Shown here piece by piece: positions 52,839 to 60,955 of a DNA stretch of 64,000 bases; positions within the stretch are counted from its first letter, which is position 1; the number at the start of each line of letters is the position of its first letter. A program made the translations under genes and the position numbers. This DNA comes from BOG-1112 sp964635325 (GTDB lineage Bacteria > Bdellovibrionota_B > Oligoflexia > Oligoflexales > Bog-1112). Below the pieces are notes generated by a model, which saw only the letters and a list, made by a program, of their open reading frames with translations, made no database searches and was not told the origin of the DNA. The DNA lies in contig CAZWOL010000003.1 of NCBI GenBank assembly GCA_964635325.1, forward strand, positions 11,279 through 75,278, read 5' to 3'.

Positions 52839-53873
52839 TCACCAACGCAGTAAATTCGCTCCCCAAGTAAATCCCGAACCAAAGACAAGCGTCAAAACAA
52901 GGTCACCCTTCTTCAAACGTCCTGCCTGTTCTGCTTCCGTCATCGCAATTGGAAGAGTTGCTGCTGTAGTGTTTCCGTAGCGTTGGATGTTATTAAAGAC
53001 TTTGTCAGCAGGCAGCCCCAAACGATCACGAACTGCTTCGTTAATACGCAAATTTGCCTGATGAGGAACCAATAGGTCGATGTCACTCGGATCGATCCCA
53101 TTACGTTTGCAGATCTGCTCCGCAGTCTCCACCATATGAGTGGTAGCTGCTCTGAAAACCTGACGCCCCTCCATGTACGGAAGAAAGGCTTTGTCACGCG
53201 TCTCATCGACAGTGATCATCTCGCTATGCCCACGACCAAAACCTGGACGCTTGATCGCAAGTTGTGGTGCCCCAGAACCATCCGACCCCATAATATGGTC
53301 GATCATACCTCGGACTTTGTTCTGTGCCGTTGGCATTTCTGTGTGCGTCTGTGCTTCGATAATCGCTGCTCCTGCACCATCTGCAAAGAGTACCGAGACG
53401 TTACGACCGCGCGTGCTCATCTCTAAGACGCGGGATTGCAATTCGGCACCAATAACGAGGATACGTTTATAGAGACCCGAACGTAGAAACGCATCGGCAC
53501 TCGCAAGGCACCACGCAAAACCACTACACTGACCACGTACGTCGATCGCAGGAATATTGGGTGCTCCCAACTGATGTTGAATTTGGACACCGATCCCGGG
53601 AAAGTAGTAGTCCGGAGTAAGCGTTGCAGCAAGGATAAGGTCAATGTCTGTGACTTTTAGTCCAGTCTTTTGCAAGACACTCTGCGCAGCACGCGTCCCC
53701 AACTCCGATGTACTTGTGTCGTAGTTTACAAAGCGACGCTCCTGAATACCGGTACGCTCCCGGATCCACTCATCGTTGGTTTCCATAAGCCGAGATAAAT
53801 CATCGTTTGTTACGATATGGTCAGGTACGAAAAAACTCACACCTTGAATGACAGAAGAAATAAGTTTAGCCAT
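52839..53873 (-). CDS. fabH: 3-oxoacyl-ACP synthase III (FabH-type)
   Basis: 344 residues, initiating condensing enzyme of fatty acid synthesis (acetyl-CoA plus malonyl-ACP). Catalytic Cys116 (DVRGQCSGFA), His271 (LVPHQANLRI) and Asn301 (RYGNTTAAT) are present, along with NDEWIRERTGIQERR. It lies alone, without plsX or fabD nearby, so it may be a second FabH or belong to the related beta-ketoacyl synthase III group. Upstream 66 bases away is a YbgC-like thioesterase gene in the same direction. Weak ribosome-binding site. Confidence 0.9.
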   Translation of the reverse strand: MAKLISSVIQGVSFFVPDHIVTNDDLSRLMETNDEWIRERTGIQERRFVNYDTSTSELGTRAAQSVLQKTGLKVTDIDLILAATLTPDYYFPGIGVQIQHQLGAPNIPAIDVRGQCSGFAWCLASADAFLRSGLYKRILVIGAELQSRVLEMSTRGRNVSVLFADGAGAAIIEAQTHTEMPTAQNKVRGMIDHIMGSDGSGAPQLAIKRPGFGRGHSEMITVDETRDKAFLPYMEGRQVFRAATTHMVETAEQICKRNGIDPSDIDLLVPHQANLRINEAVRDRLGLPADKVFNNIQRYGNTTAATLPIAMTEAEQAGRLKKGDLVLTLVFGSGFTWGANLLRW

Positions 53874-53939
53874 ATTAAAATCACTGCTCCCAAACGGTTC
53901 AGTCCGAGAGTGTGATCATAGCCATGTGAGAGGAGCTTG

Positions 53940-54320
53940 TCACCGGTAGAAAAAGTCGGATGGAGTACGCACTGGAGAACCACGATCATTGATCGTCACC
54001 AGGTCGACCACCCCACTGACGAGTTTGCTAGCATCCTGCTTACGCAAGGCAAGTTGGTGACAGCGCACTAGGACTGGATGACTGAGATCAATACGCGTCT
54101 GTATAATTAGCTCGTCACCGTGACGCGCAGGCTTGTGAAAACTAAGCTGCGCATCTTTGACAACGAAGTGCTTACCACTATCAAACATGTCTTTAAGACG
54201 CTGACGCCCAAAGAGCTCTTCACGCGCGCGCTCAAAGAACTTGAGATAGTTCGCATGGTAGACATAGCCCGTAAAGTCGGTGTCCTCGTAATAGACAGGA
54301 ATGATCCACTCGCCTTCCAT
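53940..54320 (-). CDS. YbgC-like acyl-CoA thioesterase
   Basis: 126 residues, 4HBT hotdog fold. VYYEDTDFTGYVYHANYLKF contains the catalytic Asp (DTD) and the His-Ala-Asn motif, followed by FERAREE, as in YbgC of the Tol-Pal locus. It hydrolyses short acyl-CoAs. No tol genes are adjacent; its downstream neighbour is fabH, so a role in lipid metabolism is suggested. ATG at 54320 starts the conserved domain. Length is normal. Confidence 0.88.
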   Translation of the reverse strand: MEGEWIIPVYYEDTDFTGYVYHANYLKFFERAREELFGRQRLKDMFDSGKHFVVKDAQLSFHKPARHGDELIIQTRIDLSHPVLVRCHQLALRKQDASKLVSGVVDLVTINDRGSPVRTPSDFFYR

Positions 54321-54368
54321 GCGATCCTTTCGTGAGAACGAACGTGAGAGAAAGATGCGACACAGCTG

Positions 54369-54447
54369 CTAAGCAGGCGATCCCTCGGCTCACTACGTTC
54401 GCTCGGGATGACGTGCTCGCAAATGCGTTCGCTCCGGATGACGTGCT
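54369..54447. repeat. Dispersed intergenic repeat copy
   Basis: ctaagcaggcgatccctcgg followed by ctcactacgttcgctcgggatgac (54369-54412) is the clearest full copy of the family. Its last part is repeated imperfectly (gttcgctcgggatgacgtgct at 54398-54417, gttcgctccggatgacgtgct to 54447). It lies between tex and the thioesterase gene, both on the minus strand. Confidence 0.75.
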
Positions 54448-54470
54448 AGCTGAGTGGTTCAAAACAAACA

Positions 54471-57131
54471 CTAAGGTCGGTTGTTGAACTTGCTCATCAA
54501 ATCGTTGAGTGAAAAGCCTTTGTCCGGCGTCTTGCTAGGCACCTTCTTATTATTGTTAGGTGTCAGCGGACGAGATCCTACGGATGCTCCATTGGACGGA
54601 CGACTTAGATCACGTCTCGGAAAGCCACCACCGTTTCCGTTTCTGGATGCTCCCCTCGGTTGAAAGGTTGCACGCTCATTACCGGGTTGCGGTTGTGACG
54701 ACTCATCACGAGGTTTGATCGTAGGACCACCTGAGGGACGCAAGGTTGCTGCGGCACGTGCAGCGACAGGTTGCAAGACTGGTCCAGATGACGGACGCAG
54801 AACTTTGCTCTCTCTCGCTTCAGCAGCGTCTTTGCGACAGCTCAAGCTGATACGATTACGCTCGATATCGACAGCTTTGACGTAGACATCTAAGATCTGA
54901 CCGACCGCAACGATCGATTCAGGATCACCACCAGCATTTGGCAGCTCACTGATGTGAACAAGACCATCCTGATGGACACCGATATCAACAAAGCAACCGA
55001 ACTTCGTTACGTTCGAAACCGTCCCACGCAGACGCATTCCTGGTTTAAGATCGTTGATTGTCGATACGTCACTGGAGAAATGCAAGCGGGTGTTATCCTG
55101 ACGAGGATCACGTCCTGGCTTTGCAAGCTCCTTTACGATGTCGAGAAGCGTCGGCATACCCACTTCGTCATCGACATATTTTTCCAAAGCAATACTGCGT
55201 GTCAGCTCTTCTTTGCCAACCAGATCCGTGACCGGAACCTGCAAGTCTTGCGCAATTTTCTCGACGATCTCGTAGCGCTCAGGATGCACTGCAGAGTTGT
55301 CGAGTGGGTTATCCGCCTTAGGAATACGCAAGAAACCTGCAGCCTGTTCGAAGGTTTTTGGACCAAAGCCAGTCACATCGAGCAGCTGCTTGCGTGTATG
55401 AAACGCTCCGCTTTGATCACGGAATGCTACGATATTTTTTGCGACCGAAGGTCCAATACCAGATACGTAGCTCAGCAATTTGAAGGATGCCGTGTTCACA
55501 TCCACACCGACACGGTTCACACAACTTTCGACAGTTTCTTGAAGTGTATTGTCGAGTTTGGTGACATCGCAATCATGTTGGTACTGACCAACTCCAAGCG
55601 AACGTGGGTCGATTTTCACAAGCTCAGCAAGTGGATCTTGCAGACGACGAGCTATACTGACCGCACTTCGGATGGTTGGATCAAGGTCCGGGAATTCTTC
55701 ACGAGCAATGGCATCCGTCGAGTACACACTCGCACCGGATTCGTTAACTATATAACGTTTAATATGCTCAAAACCCTCTTGACGCAGAACTTTGAGAATC
55801 ACTTGGTCGATTTCGCGACTGCCGGTTCCGTTACCGAGAGCAATGCAGGTGACCTTGTGTTTCTCAAGAAGCTTTTGCAAGATAAGCTCAGCTTGTGAGC
55901 TTTGCTGTGGTGCCTCTTCTGCAACATTACCGATATTATCTTCAGTCGATGCCACTGGAGTCTCACCAATAGCATTGGCTTTCGGTTTTTTAGGGGCACG
56001 GGTAAATTTAGGGAAAATCACACAGTGTTCGAGCAAGGCACCCGTTTCAGACACGATCGCAATTTTTGCTCCTGTGCGAAGACCTGGATCCACACCACAT
56101 ACGACATTTTCAGGTGTCGGAGGGAGTAGCAGGAGGTTGCGCAAGTTGGATGCAAAAACACGGATCGCTTCGTTTTCCGAGCGCATCTTGATGTCCATGC
56201 GAATTTCAGTTTCGATCGCTGGAGATAGCAAACGCTTGTAAGCGTCTGCTATTGTACGTTGGAGCCATTCGTCGAGTTCGGTAGGAAGCTCAGCTGTGCC
56301 ACGTTCTGCCTTGATGACGTCGTAGAGCTCAGTACGGATCGCTTCTTCGTCGACTTCGATATTGACGATAAGAATTTTCTCCGCTTCTCCACGTCGTACA
56401 GCCATGGCTCGATGCGACGGTGCACGCAGAGCTGGTTCACGATAGTCGAAGTAATTTTCGTATTTGCTTGCTGCTTTGGCAGCTTCGCCTTCTGTAGGAA
56501 CCTTGTCGCTTCGCTTAGAGACAATGCATCCGGTTGCAGAGCTAATACGACGAACGATGTTACGGTATTCTGCAGTTTCGTTGATCTGTTCTGCAAAAAT
56601 ATCCGCAGCCCCTTTCAAGGCTTCATCTTCATCTGCAACTTTTAGAGCAGCTTCGACCGAATCATTGCTAACAAAGGGACGGGCAAGTTCGCGCAGGTCT
56701 TTGATGTTTGCCCATTGCTCAAAAATAGCTGTGAGCAGAGCATCCAAACCTTTTTCACGGGCTGCCATAGCTCGTGTTTTACGTTTGGGTTTGAAGGGCA
56801 AATAAATGTCTTCAAGTTCTTGTTTCGTCAGACACTGATCCATTTTTTCGCGAATCTGAGGCAGCTTCTCACGAAGGTCAGGCTTCTCTTTTGCATGCTC
56901 CTCGATCACTTTCCAGTAGCGCTCTTTAGCTGCGTTAAGCTCCTGCATATAGACATAGCGATCACGCAACTTGCAAAGAGCCACTTCGGTCATCGAACCG
57001 GTTTTTTCTTTTCGATACCGTGTGATGAAAGGAATGGTACATTTTTCATCGAAGAGAAGGGCAACCGCATTGCGAGCATAACCTTCGTCCATTTTCAATT
57101 CTTCGGCTATCTGCTTGACTAGAACTGACAT
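54471..57131 (-). CDS. tex: Tex-family RNA-binding protein
   Basis: 886 residues, longer than the usual ~770-780. Tex N-terminal HTH-like region (GYARNAVALLFDEKCTIPFI), YqgF-like RNase H fold (VVCGVDPGLRTGAKIAIV), HhH repeats (LLSYVSGIGPSVAKNIVAFR, FGPKTFEQAAGFLRI) and an S1 domain near 640-720 (GMRLRGTVSNVTKFGCFVDI). Two departures: an insert after the YqgF start (APKKPKANAIGETPVAST and more) and a C-terminal low-complexity tail with RPSSGP, RPSGGP, RGASRNGNGG motifs, ending FSLNDLMSKFNNRP. Tex acts in transcription and RNA turnover. The basic Gly/Arg tail may add RNA binding. Confidence 0.95.
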   Translation of the reverse strand: MSVLVKQIAEELKMDEGYARNAVALLFDEKCTIPFITRYRKEKTGSMTEVALCKLRDRYVYMQELNAAKERYWKVIEEHAKEKPDLREKLPQIREKMDQCLTKQELEDIYLPFKPKRKTRAMAAREKGLDALLTAIFEQWANIKDLRELARPFVSNDSVEAALKVADEDEALKGAADIFAEQINETAEYRNIVRRISSATGCIVSKRSDKVPTEGEAAKAASKYENYFDYREPALRAPSHRAMAVRRGEAEKILIVNIEVDEEAIRTELYDVIKAERGTAELPTELDEWLQRTIADAYKRLLSPAIETEIRMDIKMRSENEAIRVFASNLRNLLLLPPTPENVVCGVDPGLRTGAKIAIVSETGALLEHCVIFPKFTRAPKKPKANAIGETPVASTEDNIGNVAEEAPQQSSQAELILQKLLEKHKVTCIALGNGTGSREIDQVILKVLRQEGFEHIKRYIVNESGASVYSTDAIAREEFPDLDPTIRSAVSIARRLQDPLAELVKIDPRSLGVGQYQHDCDVTKLDNTLQETVESCVNRVGVDVNTASFKLLSYVSGIGPSVAKNIVAFRDQSGAFHTRKQLLDVTGFGPKTFEQAAGFLRIPKADNPLDNSAVHPERYEIVEKIAQDLQVPVTDLVGKEELTRSIALEKYVDDEVGMPTLLDIVKELAKPGRDPRQDNTRLHFSSDVSTINDLKPGMRLRGTVSNVTKFGCFVDIGVHQDGLVHISELPNAGGDPESIVAVGQILDVYVKAVDIERNRISLSCRKDAAEARESKVLRPSSGPVLQPVAARAAATLRPSGGPTIKPRDESSQPQPGNERATFQPRGASRNGNGGGFPRRDLSRPSNGASVGSRPLTPNNNKKVPSKTPDKGFSLNDLMSKFNNRP

Positions 57132-57172
57132 ACTTAGTCCTATCCTATGAACTCGTTTACGACTGGATCTAT

Positions 57173-57210
57173 TCCCACATGGAGTATTTTTTAGAAGCTC
57201 CAGTGTGGGA
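57173..57210. other. Hairpin between ndk and tex
   Basis: TCCCACATGGAG (57173-57184) pairs with CTCCAGTGTGGGA (57198-57210), 12 pairs with one bulged base, loop tattttttagaag. A smaller stem GGCTC/GGGCC (57212-57226) follows closer to ndk. Both genes are read leftwards, so the hairpin may attenuate or end the ndk transcript; a T-run is absent on that strand. Confidence 0.4.
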
Positions 57211-57233
57211 TGGCTCTTTTAGGGCCGATGGTC

Positions 57234-57653
57234 CTATTTAAAGATCTCACTGTTTGAGAAAAAGTAGCTGATCTCACGTTGAGCTGCTTGCGCAGAATCG
57301 GATCCGTGGATGCTGTTTTCTCCAACACTCTTGGCATAAAGCTTACGGATAGTACCATCCGCTGCTTTTGCAGGGTCGGTAGCTCCCATGAGCTTACGAT
57401 TGCGCAGAACTGCGTCGCTACCTTCGAGAACCAAAAGAACGACCGGTTTGGCACTCATCATACCGACGATCTCTTGGAAGAAGGGACGCGCACGATGCTC
57501 ATCGTAGAAGACTTCGACTTCGTGGCGGGTCAGTTGTTTCATTTTCATCGCAACAACGCGCAGGTTGCTCTCTTCGTAGAGGGCGAGAATTTTACCTACG
57601 AGGTTACGTTGGACAGCATCTGGTTTAATAATGGCTAAGGTTAAATTTTCCAT
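57234..57653 (-). CDS. ndk: Nucleoside diphosphate kinase
   Basis: 139 residues. NLTLAIIKPDAVQRNLVG starts the ferredoxin-like fold. The phospho-His motif ENSIHGSDS has His116, and AREISYFF-type ending (QREISYFFSNSEIF) is normal. It exchanges gamma-phosphates between NTPs and NDPs. ATG at 57653. Same direction as tex downstream and pgpA upstream. All active-site residues recognised are intact. Confidence 0.96.
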   Translation of the reverse strand: MENLTLAIIKPDAVQRNLVGKILALYEESNLRVVAMKMKQLTRHEVEVFYDEHRARPFFQEIVGMMSAKPVVLLVLEGSDAVLRNRKLMGATDPAKAADGTIRKLYAKSVGENSIHGSDSAQAAQREISYFFSNSEIFK

Positions 57654-57748
57654 CTATCTTTTCCTCCATGTTTTGTGCGCCCATACTACTTAAATTTGCC
57701 AAATTGACAAGCGAGTAGAGGCATATGCGACAATTGGAGCCACTCGAA

Positions 57749-58219
57749 TTATCTAAAACAGACCATGACGAGAGCGGCAAAAACCCCGGCCAGCAGATCA
57801 TCCGCGAGAGTTCCAAAACTTCCGTGCCATCCCTCATCCACCCAGCGGACAGGCCCCGGCTTAAGAATATCGAAGAAGCGAAAGAGCACAAAACTCAGCC
57901 CCAAATGGTAGGCCGTCATAGGAAACCACACGCTGCTAATGAACTGCCCAACAACCTCGTCGATAACTATACGCGAGTCATCATGCTCCCAGGTTTTTTC
58001 TAAGTTCCGAATTGCGAGATAGCCCACCGCACTAAGGGTGATAGCTACAGCCGAACTTGCCAGCACAAAGGTGAGAGGACTAAGGCCCCAGACCTGCCGA
58101 AAAAGATATTGAACAGCAGCAGTCAACGCAAGGCCAGCAAGCGAGCCAAAGGTACCGGGCGCAAACGGAATGTGACCAAGTCCACCAACGGTTGCAACGA
58201 ACTGAGACAGTTTAGGCAT
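57749..58219 (-). CDS. pgpA: Phosphatidylglycerophosphatase A
   Basis: 156 residues, inner-membrane protein with about four hydrophobic segments. GLGHIPFAPGTFGSLAGLAL is the N-terminal signature. IVIDEVVGQFIS and LFRFFDILKPGPVRWVD carry conserved acidic residues, and the C-terminal GTLADDLLAGVFAAL completes the family pattern. It dephosphorylates phosphatidylglycerophosphate to make phosphatidylglycerol. Separated from the biotin-carrier gene by 15 bases, same strand, so probably co-transcribed. Confidence 0.95.
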   Translation of the reverse strand: MPKLSQFVATVGGLGHIPFAPGTFGSLAGLALTAAVQYLFRQVWGLSPLTFVLASSAVAITLSAVGYLAIRNLEKTWEHDDSRIVIDEVVGQFISSVWFPMTAYHLGLSFVLFRFFDILKPGPVRWVDEGWHGSFGTLADDLLAGVFAALVMVCFR

Positions 58220-58234
58220 GGATCGTATTTTCTT

Positions 58235-58798
58235 CTATTCTTGGGGAGGAGCGATTGTGAAAATAACTTCGCCCATCGAAACTTTGCCCTGCTCCTGGAC
58301 AAGAACCCTATGGACGGTACCAGCTAGCTCAGAAAGTATTTTATTTTCCATCTTCATCGCTTCGATGATTGCGATTTGATCACCCTTCTGAACAGTTTGA
58401 CCTGACCTAACATAAAGTTTAGTAAGTTTCCCAGTCAAAGGTGAGTGCTGCTTATCGGCAAGAGTTCTCTGGCCCGGACGCTTCACTGCACGTGCTCGAC
58501 TCATAGGCCGGATCTCTGCCGTTATGTTTGCTGGATCACGACCTGCGATCTGAAAGCGTAAGACCGTCTGCCCAGTTTGCATATCGCGTTCAAGCGTATG
58601 ACTGCGTATGCGATAGCAACGTTCGAGAAGCGCCTGGGGCCCTTCCGCATCTGCAACAAAGAAGACCTGGTGCAAAGGTTGCCAGCGAATACGTACCGTT
58701 CTATCCGCAACTTTTGCGAGAAAACCCGTCTGAGCAAGCAAGTAAGCAGGAACATCGATCTTATAATTCTGCTCCGCAATCGTAACTTGGCATTCCAT
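58235..58798 (-). CDS. Biotin carboxyl carrier protein
   Basis: 187 residues. The C-terminal lipoyl/biotinyl domain has SPLTGKLTKLYVRSGQTVQK and IIEAMKMENKILSE, in which Lys149 would be biotinylated. The first ~110 residues form a separate domain resembling the N-terminal part of the carrier region of propionyl/acyl-CoA carboxylase alpha subunits rather than AccB. The nearby biotin carboxylase gene upstream supports a split acyl-CoA carboxylase. A transcarboxylase subunit is not in the window. A dispersed repeat lies in the 125 bases between the two genes. Confidence 0.88.
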   Translation of the reverse strand: MECQVTIAEQNYKIDVPAYLLAQTGFLAKVADRTVRIRWQPLHQVFFVADAEGPQALLERCYRIRSHTLERDMQTGQTVLRFQIAGRDPANITAEIRPMSRARAVKRPGQRTLADKQHSPLTGKLTKLYVRSGQTVQKGDQIAIIEAMKMENKILSELAGTVHRVLVQEQGKVSMGEVIFTIAPPQE

Positions 58799-58859
58799 GG
58801 TTTGCTCCTCGTGTCCTATCTTTTTTTAATGAAGGCATCCAATCGATACTGCACATTGG

Positions 58860-58899
58860 TTAAGCAGGCGACCCATCGGCTCCACTACGTTGGGGTGAC
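58860..58899. repeat. Dispersed intergenic repeat copy
   Basis: ttaagcaggcgacccatcgg followed by ctccactacgttggggtgac, 40 bases, shares its core with copies near 16.2, 48.1 and 54.4 kb. Located between the biotin carboxylase stop and the carrier protein start, so it sits inside what would otherwise be one transcription unit. Confidence 0.75.
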
Positions 58900-58923
58900 A
58901 AATGTGGACCGAGGATACGCACA

Positions 58924-60360
58924 TTAGGTACTGTGTCCAAGCTGCACAAGGCCAGCAAGCAATGCGGATACTTCTGCAGGAGCACTCCCCAAATTGGCAT
59001 GCAGACGTTGGTCAAAGTAAGTTTTTTCTTTTTCAAGAAACGCAGTCGTAAATTGCCCCGCAAGGAAGTCCTTATGCCGTAGCAATGCCTCATGAAAACT
59101 TACCGTACTCGGCACACCCTCTAAAATAAGCTCCTGCAGCACACGTCGCATACGTGCTGCTGCTTCGCTACGATCATGGCCCCAGACGACGAGTTTCATC
59201 AGCAAAGAATCATAATGCAGAGGCACCTCGTAGCCCATATAGAGATGGGAGTCTACACGCACATGCGGACCCGAGGGTATGTGCAAACGCGTGATGCGAC
59301 CACCAAGAGGCATAAAACCCTTAGCAGGATCTTCCGCATTGATACGAGCTTCCATACTCCACCCCCGAAGAGGGATCTGTGCCTGAGTAAAACGTAGGGG
59401 CTCTCCCATCGCTATTCGTATCTGCTCCGCAACGATGTCTAGACCCGTGATCATTTCGGTGACACAGTGCTCAACCTGAATGCGAGTGTTCATCTCCATG
59501 AAAAAAAGATGCTTGGGATCCTCTCCGATAAATTCGATAGTCCCCGTCCCACAGTAGTCAACAGCTTGGGCTGCTTTAATAGCAAGCTGACCATAATGCT
59601 CCCGCTGCTGCGCATTAAGAAAGCAACTCGGTGCTTCTTCCAAGAGCTTTTGGTGACGCCTCTGCACGCTACACTCGCGCTCAAAGAGGTGCACACCCGT
59701 CCCCTTTTCATCACAGAGTATTTGGAATTCGATATGACGAGGGTTTTGTAGGTAACGCTCACAGAAGATTGCTTTGTTTGCAAAGGCCGCTTCTGCTTCA
59801 CGACGACAACTCTCAAAGGCTTCTTCCAACTCCTCGGCCTTGCGCACAATACGCATCCCCCGACCTCCTCCACCACCCGCTGCTTTGAGGATGATAGGAA
59901 AACCGATAGTACGTACGACCTCTTTGAGTTTGCTAATGTCTTCGAGCGGATAGTCACAGCCCGGAACCGTCGGAATGCCCTTGCTCTGCATGAGTTTGCG
60001 AGCACCGATCTTGTCACCCATCGCACGAATGGCTTCAGGTGAGGGACCTATAAATTTCGCTTGGGTCTGCTTAGCAATGGCTTCTGCAAAGTTTGCGTTC
60101 TCTGCCAAAAAACCATAGCCCGGATGCACAGCATCTGCTTTGCTCACCTGAATCGCTTCGATCAACTTTGGAATATTGAGATAGGTATCGACCGAATTTT
60201 GTCCCGGCAAGTGCACTGCATAATCTGCAAGCGAAACATGCAAAGAATCGCGATCAACATCCGAGTACACCGCAACGCTTTCTATACCCATATCACGAAG
60301 GGTTCGTATCACACGGATCGCAATCTCACTACGGTTAGCCACCAGAACTCGTTTGAACAA
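58924..60360 (-). CDS. Biotin carboxylase subunit (AccC/PccA-like)
   Basis: 478 residues. Biotin carboxylase N-domain (RVLVANRSEIAIRVIRT, VHPGYGFLAENANFA), ATP-grasp (ILKAAGGGGGRGMRIV), and the catalytic region MEMNTRIQVEHCVTEMITG; the end lacks a carrier domain, which is encoded separately downstream. It carboxylates biotin with bicarbonate and ATP. The TTG at 60360 is preferred because AAGGGAG lies directly before it and MFKRVLVANR matches family N-termini; the ATG at 60396 has no ribosome-binding site. Whether it serves acetyl-CoA or another acyl-CoA depends on the unseen transferase. Confidence 0.92.
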   Translation of the reverse strand: MFKRVLVANRSEIAIRVIRTLRDMGIESVAVYSDVDRDSLHVSLADYAVHLPGQNSVDTYLNIPKLIEAIQVSKADAVHPGYGFLAENANFAEAIAKQTQAKFIGPSPEAIRAMGDKIGARKLMQSKGIPTVPGCDYPLEDISKLKEVVRTIGFPIILKAAGGGGGRGMRIVRKAEELEEAFESCRREAEAAFANKAIFCERYLQNPRHIEFQILCDEKGTGVHLFERECSVQRRHQKLLEEAPSCFLNAQQREHYGQLAIKAAQAVDYCGTGTIEFIGEDPKHLFFMEMNTRIQVEHCVTEMITGLDIVAEQIRIAMGEPLRFTQAQIPLRGWSMEARINAEDPAKGFMPLGGRITRLHIPSGPHVRVDSHLYMGYEVPLHYDSLLMKLVVWGHDRSEAAARMRRVLQELILEGVPSTVSFHEALLRHKDFLAGQFTTAFLEKEKTYFDQRLHANLGSAPAEVSALLAGLVQLGHST

Positions 60361-60480
60361 AGCGCTCTCCCTTCCAGACGTCTCTCTGGTCAGCATAACT
60401 TGTTAGGCTGCTAAGGCTCAATGTCTATCTGCAGTGAGTTATAATGGAAGCTGTCCCATAAAATCGCTTAGGAGTTTCTC

Positions 60481-60939
60481 ATGCATCCCAACATTCATCT
60501 CGACGCGATGCCCATCATCCTTGCCGTGGTCGCAAGTTTTGTTTTTGGATGGATCTGGCACGGTCCGCTCTTTGGCAAAACGTGGCTCAAGCTGATGAAT
60601 CTTCCGCTCGACATCACACCCAACTACCGACTGATGCTGCGTGCCATGGCTCTCGGTCTTGTCGCAACATTTTTGACCAGCTATGTCCTCGTCTTTTCGA
60701 CCAACGTCTGGCGTCCGTCCGTATGGATTCCAAGCACGATGGATGACTCCTGGCAAATCTATGGTTTTATGTCGGGCTTTTTCACCTGGCTCGGGTTTTA
60801 CTTGCCGACCAGTTTATCATCCGTCGCATGGGAGGGACGCTCTTGGAAGCTCTTCATGCTGAATATTTTATACAGCTTCTTTAACCTACAGATCATCAGC
60901 ATGATCGTGGCCTACATGCACCCCGGTTCTGCGGGATGA
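60481..60939 (+). CDS. DUF1761 membrane protein
   Basis: 152 residues with four hydrophobic segments (AMPIILAVVASFVFGWIW, LMLRAMALGLVATFLTSYVL, a third after GFMSGFFTWLGFYLP, and LFMLNILYSFFNLQIISMIV). FGWIWHGPLFGKTWLKLM matches the DUF1761 N-terminus (hxYhW-x-P-LFGKxW). TAGGAG precedes the ATG. Function unknown. Divergent from the biotin carboxylase gene and convergent with the lipoprotein at 60956. Confidence 0.85.
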   Translation: MHPNIHLDAMPIILAVVASFVFGWIWHGPLFGKTWLKLMNLPLDITPNYRLMLRAMALGLVATFLTSYVLVFSTNVWRPSVWIPSTMDDSWQIYGFMSGFFTWLGFYLPTSLSSVAWEGRSWKLFMLNILYSFFNLQIISMIVAYMHPGSAG

Positions 60940-60955
60940 TGAGAAAAGAAACGAT

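Noticed and set aside
54954..55898. 314-codon plus-strand ORF opposite tex
   Set aside because: It is antisense to the conserved Tex coding sequence, has no recognisable domain and no ribosome-binding site; it reflects codon usage on the opposite strand.
57725..58003. Plus-strand ORF opposite pgpA
   Set aside because: It overlaps pgpA, whose conserved motifs are unambiguous; the translated peptide shows no features.
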